A DNA stretch of 64,000 nt from an uncultured Thalassotalea sp. GTDB taxonomy: Bacteria; Pseudomonadota; Gammaproteobacteria; Enterobacterales; Alteromonadaceae. This document shows positions 46,040 to 58,350 of the stretch, piece after piece. A model generated the notes under the pieces. It had not been told where the DNA came from. It saw nothing but the letters and a program-made list of their open reading frames with translations, and did no database searches. Positions within the stretch are counted from its first letter, which is position 1; the number at the start of each line of letters is the position of its first letter. Location: contig CANLNK010000012.1 of NCBI GenBank assembly GCA_947492575.1, positions 1 through 64,000 on the forward strand, given 5' to 3'. The position numbers and the translations under genes were made by a program.

Positions 46040-46053
46040 GAGGGAATAGAGCT

Positions 46054-46587
46054 ATGTCTGAATTGACAACAATCGCTCGCCCTTACGCTAAAGCAGCGTT
46101 CGATTTTGCTGTAGAAGCAAAGGCAATTGACACTTGGCTAGAAATGCTTGTGTTTGCTGCTGAAGTTTCTAAAAACGACACCATTACTGGCTACCTTTCA
46201 GGTACTGCGTCAGTAGAACAAGCGAAGGAAATTTTCCTTAACGTTTGTGGTGAACAGCTAAATGATCAAGGCCAAAACTTAATTAAAGTGATGGCCGAGA
46301 ACGAACGTCTGTTGGTGCTACCACAAGTTGCTGAGCAATTCGCTGCTTTAAAAGCCGAATTCGATAAAGAAGTAACTGCGGATGTGTCGTCAGCTGTTGA
46401 ATTAACAGCCGACCAACAATCGAACATTAGCGCCGCGCTTGAAAAGCGTTTGGCTCGTAAAGTGAAGCTTAATTGTGTTGTTGACGCAACTATTGTGTCT
46501 GGCTTGGTTATAAAAGCAGACGACATGGTAATCGACGGTTCTATTCGAGGTAAATTAGACCGTTTAGCAACAACAATGCAATCTTAA
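46054..46587 (+). CDS. atpH: F0F1 ATP synthase subunit delta
   Basis: 177 residues. Joins the peripheral stalk to the top of F1. The start [17 protein letters not shown] and the C-terminal [17 protein letters not shown] are family signatures. It begins 14 bp after atpF. Confidence 0.97.
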   Translation: MSELTTIARPYAKAAFDFAVEAKAIDTWLEMLVFAAEVSKNDTITGYLSGTASVEQAKEIFLNVCGEQLNDQGQNLIKVMAENERLLVLPQVAEQFAALKAEFDKEVTADVSSAVELTADQQSNISAALEKRLARKVKLNCVVDATIVSGLVIKADDMVIDGSIRGKLDRLATTMQS

Positions 46588-46600
46588 CGGGGAACAGAGC

Positions 46601-48142
46601 ATGCAACTGAATTCCACTGAAATCGCCGAACTGATCAAAAAACGTATTGAACAGTTTGACGTAGTTAGTGAAGCTCGTAACGAAGGTACTATCGTTTCAG
46701 TAACTGACGGTATCATTCGCATCCACGGTCTTGCTGATGTAATGCAAGGTGAGATGATCGAACTTCCTGGCAACCGCTACGCAATCGCGCTTAACCTTGA
46801 GCGTGATTCAGTAGGTGCGGTTGTTATGGGTCCTTACGCAGACCTTGCAGAAGGCGTAAAAGTTAAAGGTACTGGTCGTATTCTTGAAGTACCAGTAGGT
46901 CGTGGCCTTTTAGGTCGCGTAGTTAACACTCTTGGTGAGCCGATTGACGGTAAAGGTCCAATCGACAACGATGGTTTCGCACCAATCGAAGTTGTAGCAC
47001 CAGGTGTTATCGATCGTAAGTCTGTTGATGAGCCAGTTCAAACAGGTATCAAATCAATTGACTCAATGATTCCAATCGGTCGTGGTCAGCGTGAGCTTAT
47101 CATTGGTGACCGTCAAGTTGGTAAATCTGCGATTGCACTAGATGCAATTATTAACCAGAAAAACACTGGTATTAAGTCAATCTACGTAGCTGTTGGTCAA
47201 AAAGCATCAACTGTTGCTAACGTAGTACGTAGCTTAGAAGAGCACGGCGCATTAGAAAACACAATTGTTGTTGTTGCGTCTGCATCAGAAGCTGCTGCAC
47301 TTCAGTACTTAGCACCTTACTCTGGTTGTACAATGGGTGAATACTTCCGTGATCGCGGTGAAGATGCGTTAATCGTTTATGATGATTTATCTAAGCAAGC
47401 TGTTGCTTACCGTCAAATCTCATTACTATTACGTCGTCCGCCAGGTCGTGAAGCTTACCCTGGTGACGTTTTCTACCTTCACTCGCGTCTACTAGAGCGT
47501 GCTGCTCGTGTTAACGAAGAGTACGTTGAGCGTTTCACTAACGGTGAAGTTAAAGGCCAAACAGGCTCATTAACTGCGTTACCAATTATCGAAACACAAG
47601 CGGGTGACGTTTCTGCTTTCGTACCAACTAACGTAATCTCAATTACCGATGGTCAGATTTTCTTAGAATCTAACCTATTTAACTCAGGTATTCGTCCTGC
47701 TGTTAACGCTGGTATCTCAGTATCTCGTGTTGGTGGTGCTGCACAAACTAAAATCATCAAGAAGCTTGGTGGTGGTATCCGTCTAGCATTAGCTCAATAC
47801 GCTGAATTAGCGGCATTCGCTCAATTCGCTTCTGACCTTGACGATGCAACTCGTGCACAATTAGAGCACGGTCAGCGCGTTACTGAACTGATGAAGCAGA
47901 AGCAATACAGCCCGCTATCTGTTGCTGAGACAGCTGTTTCATTATTCGCTGCTGAGAAAGGCTACTTAAATGACGTAGCTATCAATAAAGTAGTTGATTT
48001 TGAAGCTGCGTTATTGTCTTACGTGAACAACGAGCAAGCTGAGTTGATGGCTACTATCAACGAGAAAGGCGACTATAACAAAGATATCGAAGCTAGTTTG
48101 GTTAAAGCACTTGATACATTCAAGTCTACTCAAACTTGGTAA
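46601..48142 (+). CDS. atpA: F0F1 ATP synthase subunit alpha
   Basis: 513 residues. Non-catalytic nucleotide-binding F1 subunit. Walker A is [11 protein letters not shown], and the [13 protein letters not shown] region follows. Length equals E. coli (513). It lies 13 bp after atpH with GGGGA as SD. Confidence 0.99.
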   Translation: MQLNSTEIAELIKKRIEQFDVVSEARNEGTIVSVTDGIIRIHGLADVMQGEMIELPGNRYAIALNLERDSVGAVVMGPYADLAEGVKVKGTGRILEVPVGRGLLGRVVNTLGEPIDGKGPIDNDGFAPIEVVAPGVIDRKSVDEPVQTGIKSIDSMIPIGRGQRELIIGDRQVGKSAIALDAIINQKNTGIKSIYVAVGQKASTVANVVRSLEEHGALENTIVVVASASEAAALQYLAPYSGCTMGEYFRDRGEDALIVYDDLSKQAVAYRQISLLLRRPPGREAYPGDVFYLHSRLLERAARVNEEYVERFTNGEVKGQTGSLTALPIIETQAGDVSAFVPTNVISITDGQIFLESNLFNSGIRPAVNAGISVSRVGGAAQTKIIKKLGGGIRLALAQYAELAAFAQFASDLDDATRAQLEHGQRVTELMKQKQYSPLSVAETAVSLFAAEKGYLNDVAINKVVDFEAALLSYVNNEQAELMATINEKGDYNKDIEASLVKALDTFKSTQTW

Positions 48143-48170
48143 TAGTTAACTTTTTCGGAGAGAAATAGTC

Positions 48171-49031
48171 ATGTCCGGCGCTAAAGAGATAAAATCGAAG
48201 ATTGGAAGCGTACAAAATACGCAGAAGATCACCAGCGCGATGGAAATGGTTGCAGCCAGTAAAATGCGTAAAGCGCAAGATGCTATGGCTGCCTCTCGTC
48301 CATACGCTGAAAATATGCGAAATGTGATCGGTCACATCGCGCTAGGTAACTTAGAATATCGCCATCCATATTTGGAAGAGCGTGAAGTTAAGCGCGTAGG
48401 CTATATCGTTGTCTCTACAGACCGTGGTTTGTGTGGCGGCTTGAATATTAACTTATTCAAGCAAGTACTTGCTGATGCCGGTAAATGGCAGCAGGAAGGC
48501 GCTGAAGTTGAGTTTGCTGTTGTTGGTTCTAAAGCAACAGCTTTCTTCAACAATATGGGCGCTAAAGTAACGGCACAAATTTCTGGTTTAGGTGACCGTC
48601 CATCAGTAACTGACCTTGTAGGTTCAGTTCGTGTTATGTTGGACGCATACGACAACGGTGAAATTGATAAGCTGTTCGTGGTTTACAACAAGTTTGTAAA
48701 CACCATGACGCAGCAGCCGACAATCGATCAACTTTTACCTTTGCCAAAGTCAGACGATGACGAAATTAAACATCGCTGGGACTATATGTACGAACCTGAT
48801 GCACAAGTATTACTTGATCAGTTGTTAGTTCGTTACACAGAGTCACAAGTATACCAAGGTGTTGTTGAAAACTTAGCATGTGAGCAAGCTGCTCGTATGG
48901 TTGCAATGAAAGCCGCAACTGATAATGCTGGTGAACTTATCAACGACTTACAATTGGTTTACAACAAAGCGCGTCAAGCAAGTATCACACAAGAATTGAG
49001 TGAGATTTGTGCAGGTGCAGCAGCGGTTTAA
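48171..49031 (+). CDS. atpG: F0F1 ATP synthase subunit gamma
   Basis: 286 residues. The rotating central shaft. N-terminal [19 protein letters not shown] and C-terminal [16 protein letters not shown] are the coiled-coil ends seen in all gamma subunits. SD CGGAGAG precedes the start. Confidence 0.98.
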   Translation: MSGAKEIKSKIGSVQNTQKITSAMEMVAASKMRKAQDAMAASRPYAENMRNVIGHIALGNLEYRHPYLEEREVKRVGYIVVSTDRGLCGGLNINLFKQVLADAGKWQQEGAEVEFAVVGSKATAFFNNMGAKVTAQISGLGDRPSVTDLVGSVRVMLDAYDNGEIDKLFVVYNKFVNTMTQQPTIDQLLPLPKSDDDEIKHRWDYMYEPDAQVLLDQLLVRYTESQVYQGVVENLACEQAARMVAMKAATDNAGELINDLQLVYNKARQASITQELSEICAGAAAV

Positions 49032-50471
<1,440 letters not shown>

Positions 50472-50529
50472 GGTGTTTAGCCGCTTCGCTTTAATTAGCG
50501 CCAGCGGCTAATCGTTAGGAGGTCAAACA

Positions 50530-50952
50530 ATGGCAGCAATGACTGTACATTTGAATGTAGTAAGTGCGGAAGAAGAGTTATTCTCTGGTCGCATTGAATC
50601 ATTACAAATCACTGGTAGTGAAGGTGAATTAGGTATTATGCCTGGTCACGCACCTTTACTGACCTCACTAAAACCTGGCATGGCACGCATCGTGAAACAA
50701 CACGGTGAAGAAGAAGTGATTTATCTTTCTGGCGGCATGTTAGAAGTTCAGCCTCACAATGTTACTGTATTAGCAGATGTTGCTACGCGTGCAGATGACC
50801 TTGATGAGCAAGCAGCAGAACAAGCAAAACAACGCGCTGAAGAGCACTTAAGTGCTCAAAGCAGTGACGTTAACTACGCTGAAGCTGCAGCTGAACTAGC
50901 ACGTGCAGTAGCTAAACTACGTGTTATCCAAGCAGCTAAGAAACAGCTCTAA
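50530..50952 (+). CDS. atpC: F0F1 ATP synthase subunit epsilon
   Basis: 140 residues. A beta-sandwich ([18 protein letters not shown] ... [14 protein letters not shown]) and a C-terminal helical hairpin that can inhibit the enzyme. SD TTAGGAGG precedes ATG 50530. Last atp gene, followed by a strong terminator. Confidence 0.97.
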   Translation: MAAMTVHLNVVSAEEELFSGRIESLQITGSEGELGIMPGHAPLLTSLKPGMARIVKQHGEEEVIYLSGGMLEVQPHNVTVLADVATRADDLDEQAAEQAKQRAEEHLSAQSSDVNYAEAAAELARAVAKLRVIQAAKKQL

Positions 50953-50988
50953 ACCACTTAGTCATTAAGACTTACGTTTTAGTGAATA

Positions 50989-51025
50989 AAAAGCGACACT
51001 TACTTAGTAAGCGTCGCTTTTTTTT
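50989..51025 (+). terminator. terminator of the atp operon
   Basis: Stem AAGCGACACTTAC (50991-51003) / GTAAGCGTCGCTT (51007-51019), one mismatch, 3-nt loop, then a run of T. Confidence 0.9.
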
Positions 51026-51098
51026 ATGTCTATAATTCGTAGCAAAACCTAGATAAAATAGCGCCATATTTGCTTCCTAATTACTTAATGGATGAGTC

Positions 51099-52463
51099 AT
51101 GTCACTTTCTGTCGTTATCTTAGCTGCTGGTAAAGGCACGCGTATGCGTTCTTCATTGCCAAAAGTTCTCCACCCTGTTGCTCACAAACCTATGGTTGGC
51201 CACGTAATCGATGCTGCCCGCCAAGTAAATGCTGAAAACATCTATTTAGTTTACGGTTTTGGTGGTGATGTTTTGCAAGCTCAGATCACTGGCGACGATT
51301 TAACCTTCGTAGAGCAAAAAGAGCAGCTAGGAACAGGTCATGCGGTAGATATGGCCTCTCCTCACCTAAAAGATGATGAAGACGTGCTTGTGCTTTACGG
51401 TGACGTGCCTTTAACGCAAGTGTCGACATTACAACAGCTAATTACTGCTAAACCGGTTGAAGGTATGGCGCTATTAACCGTTAAGCTTGCTGAACCAACA
51501 GGGTATGGCCGCATTATTCGCAAAAATGGAACAGTTGTTGGGATAGTTGAGCAAAAAGATGCAAATTCAGAACAATTAGCAATTAATGAGTGTAATACTG
51601 GCATTCTATTGGCTAACGGTGGCGATTTAAAACGTTGGTTAAGCAACCTTTCAAACGACAATGCCCAAGGCGAATACTACCTTACTGATGTTATTGCCAT
51701 GGCGCATTCAGAAGGCAAAGTCATTGCAACAGCTCATCCTGAAACTGAGATTGAAGTGGAAGGTGCTAACAATCGAGTGCAACTTGCAGCATTAGAGCGG
51801 GCCTATCAACTGCGTCAGGCGGAAGAGTTGATGATAGCTGGTGCAAGCCTTCGTGATCCTGCTCGTATCGACGTACGTGGAGAGTTGTTGATCGGGCAAG
51901 AGGTGAAAATTGATATTAACTGTATATTCGAAGGACAGGTGGAGCTTGCAGATAATGTCACTATCGGCGCAAACTGTATTATAAAGAACTGTAAGATTGG
52001 TAAAGGCGCAGAAATTAAGCCGAATACTATCGTAGAGAATGCCGTCATTGGTGAACTGGCTTCTGCAGGTCCATTTGCACGTATTCGTCCAGGGTCTGAG
52101 TTAAAACGTGATGCCCATATTGGTAACTTCGTTGAAATGAAAAAGTCAGTATTAGGTGAAGGGGCTAAAGCGGGTCATTTGACTTACCTTGGGGATGCTG
52201 AAATCGGCAAAGGCGCTAATATTGGCGCAGGTACAATTACCTGTAATTACGACGGTGTAAATAAGTCAAAGACAATTATTGGCGATGGCGCATTTATTGG
52301 TTCAAATGCCTCACTAGTAGCACCTGTAAGTGTTGGTGATATGGCGACCACAGCGGCAGGCTCGGTCATTGTGAAAGATGTGGCTGACAATGAGTTAGGT
52401 GTCGCTCGCGGTAAGCAACGAAATATCGCTGGTTGGCAGCGTCCTACAAAAAAAGAATCGTAA
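51099..52463 (+). CDS. glmU: bifunctional UDP-GlcNAc pyrophosphorylase / GlcN-1-P acetyltransferase
   Basis: 454 residues. An N-terminal uridyltransferase ([19 protein letters not shown]) is joined to a C-terminal left-handed beta-helix acetyltransferase ([15 protein letters not shown]). It makes UDP-GlcNAc for peptidoglycan and LPS. glmS, the first pathway enzyme, lies 6 kb away; in many relatives glmU, glmR and glmS are contiguous. Confidence 0.98.
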   Translation: MSLSVVILAAGKGTRMRSSLPKVLHPVAHKPMVGHVIDAARQVNAENIYLVYGFGGDVLQAQITGDDLTFVEQKEQLGTGHAVDMASPHLKDDEDVLVLYGDVPLTQVSTLQQLITAKPVEGMALLTVKLAEPTGYGRIIRKNGTVVGIVEQKDANSEQLAINECNTGILLANGGDLKRWLSNLSNDNAQGEYYLTDVIAMAHSEGKVIATAHPETEIEVEGANNRVQLAALERAYQLRQAEELMIAGASLRDPARIDVRGELLIGQEVKIDINCIFEGQVELADNVTIGANCIIKNCKIGKGAEIKPNTIVENAVIGELASAGPFARIRPGSELKRDAHIGNFVEMKKSVLGEGAKAGHLTYLGDAEIGKGANIGAGTITCNYDGVNKSKTIIGDGAFIGSNASLVAPVSVGDMATTAAGSVIVKDVADNELGVARGKQRNIAGWQRPTKKES

Positions 52464-52474
52464 TTATGACCAAG

Positions 52475-52497
52475 AAGGGAGCTCGATCTCCCTTTTT
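52475..52497 (+). terminator. glmU terminator
   Basis: Stem AAGGGAG (52475-52481) / CTCCCTT (52488-52494), 6-nt loop, T-run to 52497. Confidence 0.8.
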
Positions 52498-52557
52498 AAT
52501 TTTATGGCTTTGTCTACATAACTAAGAGTAACTTGATCGACTATTAGTTATATGAAG

Positions 52558-53703
52558 TTAGTACTTAGTTTTATTCTTGGTGACCTTTTGAAGGTAACGG
52601 CGAGACTCAGCATAAGGGTGTTTATTCGTTAATGCCCAGTACACCGATTTTGGTTGCAGACTATTAATATCCCTAACAGCCCTATCTCTATCGGTATCAA
52701 ATGTTTTCAATACATTGCCTGCACCACCATTATATGCGGAAATAACAGAGTACTCTTTGCTTGTTGAATTATTGATATTGGCAAGATAATTCTTGTAGAG
52801 GATATGTAGGTAGGCCGTACCTATATCGATATTTTGTTGAGGGTTAAATAACGTAGATTTGCTTGGTTGCCCTGCTCTATTCTTAATTGTTTGATACACA
52901 TCTCTTCCGGCTGTCGATGGCACGACCTGCATTAAACCATAGGCATTAGCACTGCTAACTGCATAAGGGTTAAAGCTACTTTCGGTTTCAATGATTGCGT
53001 AAATGAGTGCTGGCGATATTTGGTATTTTTTGGAAGCAGCAATAACATATTCGCTGTATTGTAATTGTCTGTATCGTTGATGATCTGCGACTAGCTTAAA
53101 GTTGACTTTGGAAATCGTCTTTCTATGCTGTTTATGTGTCGAGAAATTATGATCCATTAAATATTCAGCAAAGCGGTTAGCTCGCCAAGCATAACGAACA
53201 GCTTTGCTGTCCTGATCAAGTACTTGTTGATACAAAAATGGCTCGCTGCCAAGCTTTGGCGCTTCCGAAGAAAATATATCGTTAAGCCTAGGGTCTGCTG
53301 GCGTTAATAATGTGGTGATGATGGCTTGTTTGAGCTTCTTTTTAGTATTTTTAGTCGCGATAGTTTCTACCGTCACGGTTGCTTGCTCAAAGTCGACAAT
53401 CGCGCGTGCTTGGTAATCGTTGCTGTACTTTACATATTTTTTGCGGCTTGGTAGCTCTGCGTTGTCTTCTCCCCACTCCTTTGCGACTAGCTTTCGCAGT
53501 TCGTTGAGTAAAGCATTAATAAGTGCAATATCTGATTGAACCGCGCTTTGACTTCGTTTGGTTTGCTCGATGATACCAATAATGTCTTGTGGGTTGTTCT
53601 CTACTTGTTTTACAAGTTTTTCTACTTCCGCTACAGATTGAAGCGAGGTGGTTTTACAACCAAAAATGAAGAGTAAAGAAAGTACTAACAGCAAATAACG
53701 CAT
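52558..53703 (-). CDS. mltC: MltC-like membrane-bound lytic transglycosylase
   Basis: 381-residue predicted lipoprotein (lipobox FIFGC at residues 12-16). An N-terminal DUF3393/MltC-N region (residues 40-190) precedes the SLT domain. The catalytic glutamate is in IYAIIETESSFNPYAVSS, followed by AYGLMQVVPSTAG and ISAYNGGAGNVL. It cleaves peptidoglycan at the outer membrane face. First of four minus-strand genes lodged between glmU and glmR-glmS. Confidence 0.88.
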   Translation of the reverse strand: MRYLLLVLSLLFIFGCKTTSLQSVAEVEKLVKQVENNPQDIIGIIEQTKRSQSAVQSDIALINALLNELRKLVAKEWGEDNAELPSRKKYVKYSNDYQARAIVDFEQATVTVETIATKNTKKKLKQAIITTLLTPADPRLNDIFSSEAPKLGSEPFLYQQVLDQDSKAVRYAWRANRFAEYLMDHNFSTHKQHRKTISKVNFKLVADHQRYRQLQYSEYVIAASKKYQISPALIYAIIETESSFNPYAVSSANAYGLMQVVPSTAGRDVYQTIKNRAGQPSKSTLFNPQQNIDIGTAYLHILYKNYLANINNSTSKEYSVISAYNGGAGNVLKTFDTDRDRAVRDINSLQPKSVYWALTNKHPYAESRRYLQKVTKNKTKY

Positions 53704-53707
53704 AATA

Positions 53708-53757
53708 AAAAAGGCACAAAAGTAAAAAGCAAATGCTTGTACTTCTTGTACCTTTTT
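53708..53757 (-). terminator. terminator of the TlpA-like gene
   Basis: Imperfect 17-bp stem AAAAAGGCACAAAAGTA (53708-53724) / TACTTCTTGTACCTTTTT (53740-53757). It is followed on the minus strand by TTTTTTATT and lies 60 bp after the stop. Confidence 0.6.
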
Positions 53758-53817
53758 CTATATTAAAAAGCTAGCGACCTGCAAATTAGTAGCTACTAAT
53801 GTGCCTTTAGCCTAGAG

Positions 53818-54300
53818 TTACTTTGCAATCAACTGCATGGCTTTGACAAGTCGAGGGTCGTTGATATCAGAACTTGTGTATTTAAAGACGATTTCACCTT
53901 CGCGATTAACAAAAAATGTTGTCGGTGTGCCAACCACACCCATAACTTCAGCTAGCTTTTCACCACCAACTGCCGTTTTAAAGTTATAGCCTCGAGCTGC
54001 TAAGACGTCTTGCGGAGTAGCGCCTTGGTCCTCATTAAAGCTAACTGCGACAATTGTTGAGCCTTGTTCGGCAAATTGTTTTTGCAGCTCTTCTAACTTA
54101 GGCTGTAAGCGCTTGCAGTATGGACACCAAGTAGCCCAAAAATGAAGAATGACAGGTTTTCCTTTGAACTCGATCCAGTTTATGGTCTCTCCGTATTGAG
54201 TATTCAGCGACCAATTAGGAACAGAGTTTTTGTTTTCTTCAGCAAGCGTACTAAATGAAAAAATTAAGGTAGTCAGCAACAGAGCGACAAGTGATTTCAT
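53818..54300 (-). CDS. exported TlpA/ResA-like thioredoxin
   Basis: 160 residues. A signal peptide of about 20 residues (ends STLA) and a thioredoxin fold. The redox pair C59/C62 is in FWATWCPYCKRLQ, and the cis-proline loop is GVVGTPTTFF. Such proteins reduce periplasmic disulfides, often in cytochrome c maturation; no ccm gene is near, so the partner is unknown. Confidence 0.88.
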   Translation of the reverse strand: MKSLVALLLTTLIFSFSTLAEENKNSVPNWSLNTQYGETINWIEFKGKPVILHFWATWCPYCKRLQPKLEELQKQFAEQGSTIVAVSFNEDQGATPQDVLAARGYNFKTAVGGEKLAEVMGVVGTPTTFFVNREGEIVFKYTSSDINDPRLVKAMQLIAK

Positions 54301-54395
54301 AAATAACTATCCGAGCAGGTTAACAGTAATAGGTTATTGGTATTGACCGTTAAAGCGCGGATAGTTATTCAGTTCATAGCATAAATTTTATTGCC

Positions 54396-55703
54396 TTAAT
54401 TTGCTTTTGGGTTTGAACTTGCGCGATAGAATTCTACCCCAGTCGTCCAACGTTCCGGCATGCCAGGCCAAGCTTTTGTGTAACTACCATCGGCTTTTTT
54501 AACTTGTGTGCCGTCAGTGGTAGTTGGTAAGTACTCACAACTTGTCTTCTTAATGTGACAATTGATGAATGCTAAAACAAAATGTTGATTGAATCGGTTG
54601 AGTTGCTGCATATTCCAATTCGGTTCAAAGTAATGGCCAAGATCTACATCATTGCTATAAGCAGCTTGAGGTGCTGGGTGAGGAGCAACATTGTGGCGCG
54701 CATTTTTGTAGACTAATAAATAGTTATCTTCTTTGCTGGTTTGTTCGAAGAGCTTCTTCACGCCATGCTCATAGCCTGAGATATCATCTTGATCACCACT
54801 TATGTAAAGCGATGGTACGGCTAAGCTAGCGAGAGAGCCAGCTTGATGCAGATCGTATTCCTGACCCCACGGAGCCAATGCAACCAGAGCTTTCCAACTA
54901 GGGTCTGTACTTTCCTTGCCTGCATTACAAAACTGAAAAACAGGTGCTAATTTTTCCGCGTAATCTTTTGGCATGCCGATCGCTATTAAGTTAGCCTCAG
55001 CTATGTCGTAACAGCCACCTACCGTATTAATTGCACCGAACCCACCCATCGAATAGCCAATTATAGATGCATGATCAAAGTCAGTAATTTTGCTAATTGG
55101 GCTCGCGCTGTTTCTAAAGTAATCGAGGGTAAACTGTTGATCACGACTACGGTGAATCAAGGTGCTAATAAAACCCGCCATTGGGGCTTTCGTAACATCT
55201 ATTTCTGCTGTTGTTGAATCTGTGTGGTCAATTGAGGCGACAACATAGCCATGACTTGCTAAATGTTCTGCCAGATAGAACATTAATGTTCTGTGGCCGG
55301 TGTAACCGTGGGATAGAACTACAAATGGAAATTTGTTTTCATCATTTCTAAGCGTTAGCGGGGTCATATCTCGATATGCTTGCCCTGCTACTTCGAACGG
55401 CATATGTGTTCTTGTTACGGCTTTGTACGTTGCTTTGTTCTTAGTTTTGGTATTTGTCTTAGCTTTTGCTGGGTACCATACTTCAACCGTTAATTTTCTT
55501 TCATAAGTGCCATTGAAGTCATGATGATTAAAGGCGTTTTTGTTCACAATCTCTCTTGTTTTAACACCAACAGCATAGGTGCCTTTTTTTGCTAGTTCCG
55601 GCGTAACACTAGGTTGCAATGAATAAAGTTGTTCGCCCGCTTGTGCGGTATTTATTAGCAACAAAATAATGAGTGTTGGTAGTAGTAACAATGGTTTTGT
55701 CAT
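54396..55703 (-). CDS. exported alpha/beta hydrolase (PAF-acetylhydrolase/dienelactone hydrolase-like)
   Basis: 435 residues with a signal peptide (ends AQA). The oxyanion region VVLSHGYTGHRTLMFYL and the nucleophile S218 in IIGYSMGGFGAI are clear. The acid is probably in ISGDQDD and the base in NARHNVAPHP. The layout is like bacterial platelet-activating-factor acetylhydrolase-type esterases. Substrate unknown. No operon partner is obvious: 95 bp separate it from the TlpA-like gene. Confidence 0.8.
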   Translation of the reverse strand: MTKPLLLLPTLIILLLINTAQAGEQLYSLQPSVTPELAKKGTYAVGVKTREIVNKNAFNHHDFNGTYERKLTVEVWYPAKAKTNTKTKNKATYKAVTRTHMPFEVAGQAYRDMTPLTLRNDENKFPFVVLSHGYTGHRTLMFYLAEHLASHGYVVASIDHTDSTTAEIDVTKAPMAGFISTLIHRSRDQQFTLDYFRNSASPISKITDFDHASIIGYSMGGFGAINTVGGCYDIAEANLIAIGMPKDYAEKLAPVFQFCNAGKESTDPSWKALVALAPWGQEYDLHQAGSLASLAVPSLYISGDQDDISGYEHGVKKLFEQTSKEDNYLLVYKNARHNVAPHPAPQAAYSNDVDLGHYFEPNWNMQQLNRFNQHFVLAFINCHIKKTSCEYLPTTTDGTQVKKADGSYTKAWPGMPERWTTGVEFYRASSNPKAN

Positions 55704-55801
55704 GGTGGAGCCTGTTAAATGATTTATTATTGTAATATAAATAAGACAATAAATTTACAGGCTATTTTGCTAAATTTCTACTACAGGAATATGAATTCAA
55801 C

Positions 55802-57436
55802 CTAGTCAAGCTTGAACTTTGTAACAGAATTACTGAGCGACTGTGCGAATGCCATCGTTTCTTGCGCCTGTATGCCATTTTGTTCAGCTGTTTCAAAGTT
55901 GCTTGAGGTTTGATCAGAAAGCTCGGTGATGTTTTGACTGACATCAGCTGCAACTTGGCTTTGCTCTTCGGTCGCAGTAGCCGTTTGTGATGATGCTTCG
56001 ATTACGCGATTAGAGGCACTAGCTATTTGTTCGAAAGCGCTTAGTGTTTGCTGTGACAGTTCAACACTGCTTTGTGTCGCACTGTTACCTAAGTTAATTG
56101 CATTTACAGCTTCATTAACTCCGCTTTGTAGGGTCTCAATCATTTTCTGTATGTCTTCTGTCGACTGTTGCGTTCGGGCTGCTAATGTTCTCACTTCATC
56201 TGCAACTACGGCGAAACCTCGCCCTTGCTCTCCTGCGCGAGCCGCCTCAATTGCTGCATTTAATGCAAGTAAGTTAGTTTGTTCTGCAATACCTCTAATT
56301 ACATCTAGTACCGAGGCAATGTCAGTTGAGTTGGCTGATAAGCGCTGTATCACTTCTGTTGCTTGGTTGACAGTTTTGGACAAGCTTTCAATTTCTTCTA
56401 CAGCTTTAGACGTTATTTCGGTGCCAGAAACAGTTAGCTGATTGACTTGGTTTACTTCATCAGCAGTTAACTGTGCGTTTTGCGCTACTTCTTTAATTGC
56501 ATATGACATTTCATTTACGGCTGTGGCGATAGCATCTACTGAGCTTGTTTGTTGCTGACTGGTGTATTTGACATGCTGGGCTCCGTTATTCAATTCATCA
56601 ACGCCACTGATTAGATTGGAAGACTGCTGCACAATAGAGCGAATTAAGGCGGTTAGGCCATCAAAAAGCTCGTCTATTTCGTTTGCTAGCTCACCTACTT
56701 CATCAGTTCGCTCGGAATTAATACGCCGTGTTAGATCACCATTACCGCTATTTAGACGCTTTATTTCGTCGGCTAAATTCGTCAAAGCATTAGTCATGGT
56801 GCGTGGTGCTACAATGCCAACTACCAGTGTCGCCCCGACAATTAGAATGCTAACAACGGCAAGAAGCAACTGACTACTTCCTACTTGTTCACTTGTCGAA
56901 ACCATTGTCTCTGCACTCTTTTTGTCAGCCATTTCGCCAGCAATATCGTAATAATCTCTTAATGCATTAAACGCTGAAAGCGATTCGCCATGGCTTTGCG
57001 CCTTGGCTTGCTCTACTTGTCCACTGCTAACGAGGGTAAATACTTTATCGGTCTCGGCTATCCAATTGCCGTAGGCATCTTCAAAGCTTGATAACCGAGA
57101 AAGCATCTCTGGGTAGTCTTTCATGAATCGTTTGTATTTATTCATACGATCCAGTGCTTGTTGTGCATTTTCGTTAAAATCATTGCGCGCTGATTCAATA
57201 ATTTCAGGACTTACATTCGGATACAAAGCTTCTAACTCTGCAACGCGTGATTGGTAAAGATCTCTATCGGCATTGATGACGGCTGAGATAGCGGGATTGA
57301 AGTTTTTGCCAAAAAGCACCATACCGCTTTCCATTTTAGAAACGAGCGTGAAGCCCATAAGTACTTGAACCAAAAAAACCGCAGCAAGCGCACAAAATGT
57401 TGTGGTGTATCTTACTCTAATGCTATTAAAGTTCAT
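55802..57436 (-). CDS. methyl-accepting chemotaxis protein
   Basis: 544 residues. Membrane segments at about 11-33 and 189-210 flank a periplasmic helical sensor of about 155 residues (four-helix bundle type). A HAMP domain follows, then a signalling hairpin with the tip [20 protein letters not shown]. Ligand not predictable. It ends KFKLD with no CheR-binding pentapeptide. A lone gene beside the divergent glmR promoter. Confidence 0.93.
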   Translation of the reverse strand: MNFNSIRVRYTTTFCALAAVFLVQVLMGFTLVSKMESGMVLFGKNFNPAISAVINADRDLYQSRVAELEALYPNVSPEIIESARNDFNENAQQALDRMNKYKRFMKDYPEMLSRLSSFEDAYGNWIAETDKVFTLVSSGQVEQAKAQSHGESLSAFNALRDYYDIAGEMADKKSAETMVSTSEQVGSSQLLLAVVSILIVGATLVVGIVAPRTMTNALTNLADEIKRLNSGNGDLTRRINSERTDEVGELANEIDELFDGLTALIRSIVQQSSNLISGVDELNNGAQHVKYTSQQQTSSVDAIATAVNEMSYAIKEVAQNAQLTADEVNQVNQLTVSGTEITSKAVEEIESLSKTVNQATEVIQRLSANSTDIASVLDVIRGIAEQTNLLALNAAIEAARAGEQGRGFAVVADEVRTLAARTQQSTEDIQKMIETLQSGVNEAVNAINLGNSATQSSVELSQQTLSAFEQIASASNRVIEASSQTATATEEQSQVAADVSQNITELSDQTSSNFETAEQNGIQAQETMAFAQSLSNSVTKFKLD

Positions 57437-57508
57437 GATTTTTGCCTGTTTTTACACTGTATTTACAAACTATAGCTCGCCGAATTCATATTTGCGTAGT
57501 GAGATAAT

Positions 57509-57536
57509 TTGACATTGTAATTTTTTTAACTAAAAT
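57509..57536 (+). promoter_or_regulatory. promoter of glmR-glmS
   Basis: Perfect -35 TTGACA (57509-57514), 16-bp spacer, TAAAAT (57531-57536), 31 bp before the start codon. Confidence 0.8.
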
Positions 57537-57537
57537 C

Positions 57538-57550
57538 TTTCGAAACGAAA
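57538..57550 (+). promoter_or_regulatory. possible GlmR operator
   Basis: Inverted repeat TTTCG-AAA-CGAAA directly after the -10 element, at the expected transcription start. DeoR-family operators often contain TTTCG-type repeats. It would fit autoregulation. Confidence 0.4.
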
Positions 57551-57567
57551 CTTAAAGAAAGCTTTTA

Positions 57568-58335
57568 ATGTCAAAACGAAACACTCAACAACGACGACAT
57601 ACCATCCTTAGTGAAGTTAATTCGCTTGGCGAGGTAAGCGTTGATGAGCTAGCTAAACAGTTTGAAACTTCAGAAGTTACGATTCGAAAGGATTTGGCTG
57701 CATTAGAGAAGAGTGGCCTATTATTAAGACGTTATGGCGGCGCAGTTTCGTTACCGAAAGAAATTGTTGAATCTTCAACGGCTAACGTGTCACATCAGAA
57801 AGAGTTGATTGCTGCGACAGCTGCTAAGCTAATTAAAGATCATTATCGCGTTATCATTGATAGTGGTAGAACGACATCTACAATGGTGAACCATCTAGCG
57901 GATAAGAAAGGTTTGGTGGTGATGACTAATGCGCTTTCTGTCGCGGCCAAGTTGAACGAGCTTGAAAACGAGCCAACACTTTTGATGACCGGTGGTACAT
58001 GGGATAGCGCATCTGAGTCGTTTCAGGGGCAAGTCGCAGAGCAAGTGCTCCGTTCATACGACTTTGATCAGCTTTTTATCGGTGCCGATGGCATAGATAT
58101 AGACCGAGGCACTACTACGTTCAACGAGCTTATTGGCTTGAGTAAAACCATGGCGGAAGTTGCTCGAGAAGTTATCGTGATGGTGGAGTCGGAGAAAATT
58201 GGGCGTCGAATCCCAAATCTAGAATTACCATGGCAAATGGTCCATACCTTAATAACGGATGATGGTTTGCCAAATGAAATTAAACAAGCACTAGAAACAA
58301 AAGGTATAACCGTTATCTGTGCTAGAAATAAATAA
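57568..58335 (+). CDS. glmR: DeoR family regulator, probable GlmR
   Basis: 255 residues. DeoR HTH at residues 5-60 (VSVDELAKQFETSEVTIRKDLAALEKSGLLLRRYGGAV includes the signature) and a sugar-phosphate sensing isomerase-like C-terminal domain (DSGRTTSTMVNHL, GADGID). It lies 15 bp before glmS, as the Pseudomonas GlmR regulator does. It presumably senses a hexosamine phosphate. Confidence 0.88.
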   Translation: MSKRNTQQRRHTILSEVNSLGEVSVDELAKQFETSEVTIRKDLAALEKSGLLLRRYGGAVSLPKEIVESSTANVSHQKELIAATAAKLIKDHYRVIIDSGRTTSTMVNHLADKKGLVVMTNALSVAAKLNELENEPTLLMTGGTWDSASESFQGQVAEQVLRSYDFDQLFIGADGIDIDRGTTTFNELIGLSKTMAEVAREVIVMVESEKIGRRIPNLELPWQMVHTLITDDGLPNEIKQALETKGITVICARNK

Positions 58336-58350
58336 CCAAGGAATACTATT

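Noticed and set aside
58336-58350. glmS ribozyme riboswitch
   Set aside because: Only 15 bp separate glmR and glmS, too little for the ribozyme, and control by a DeoR regulator is likely instead.
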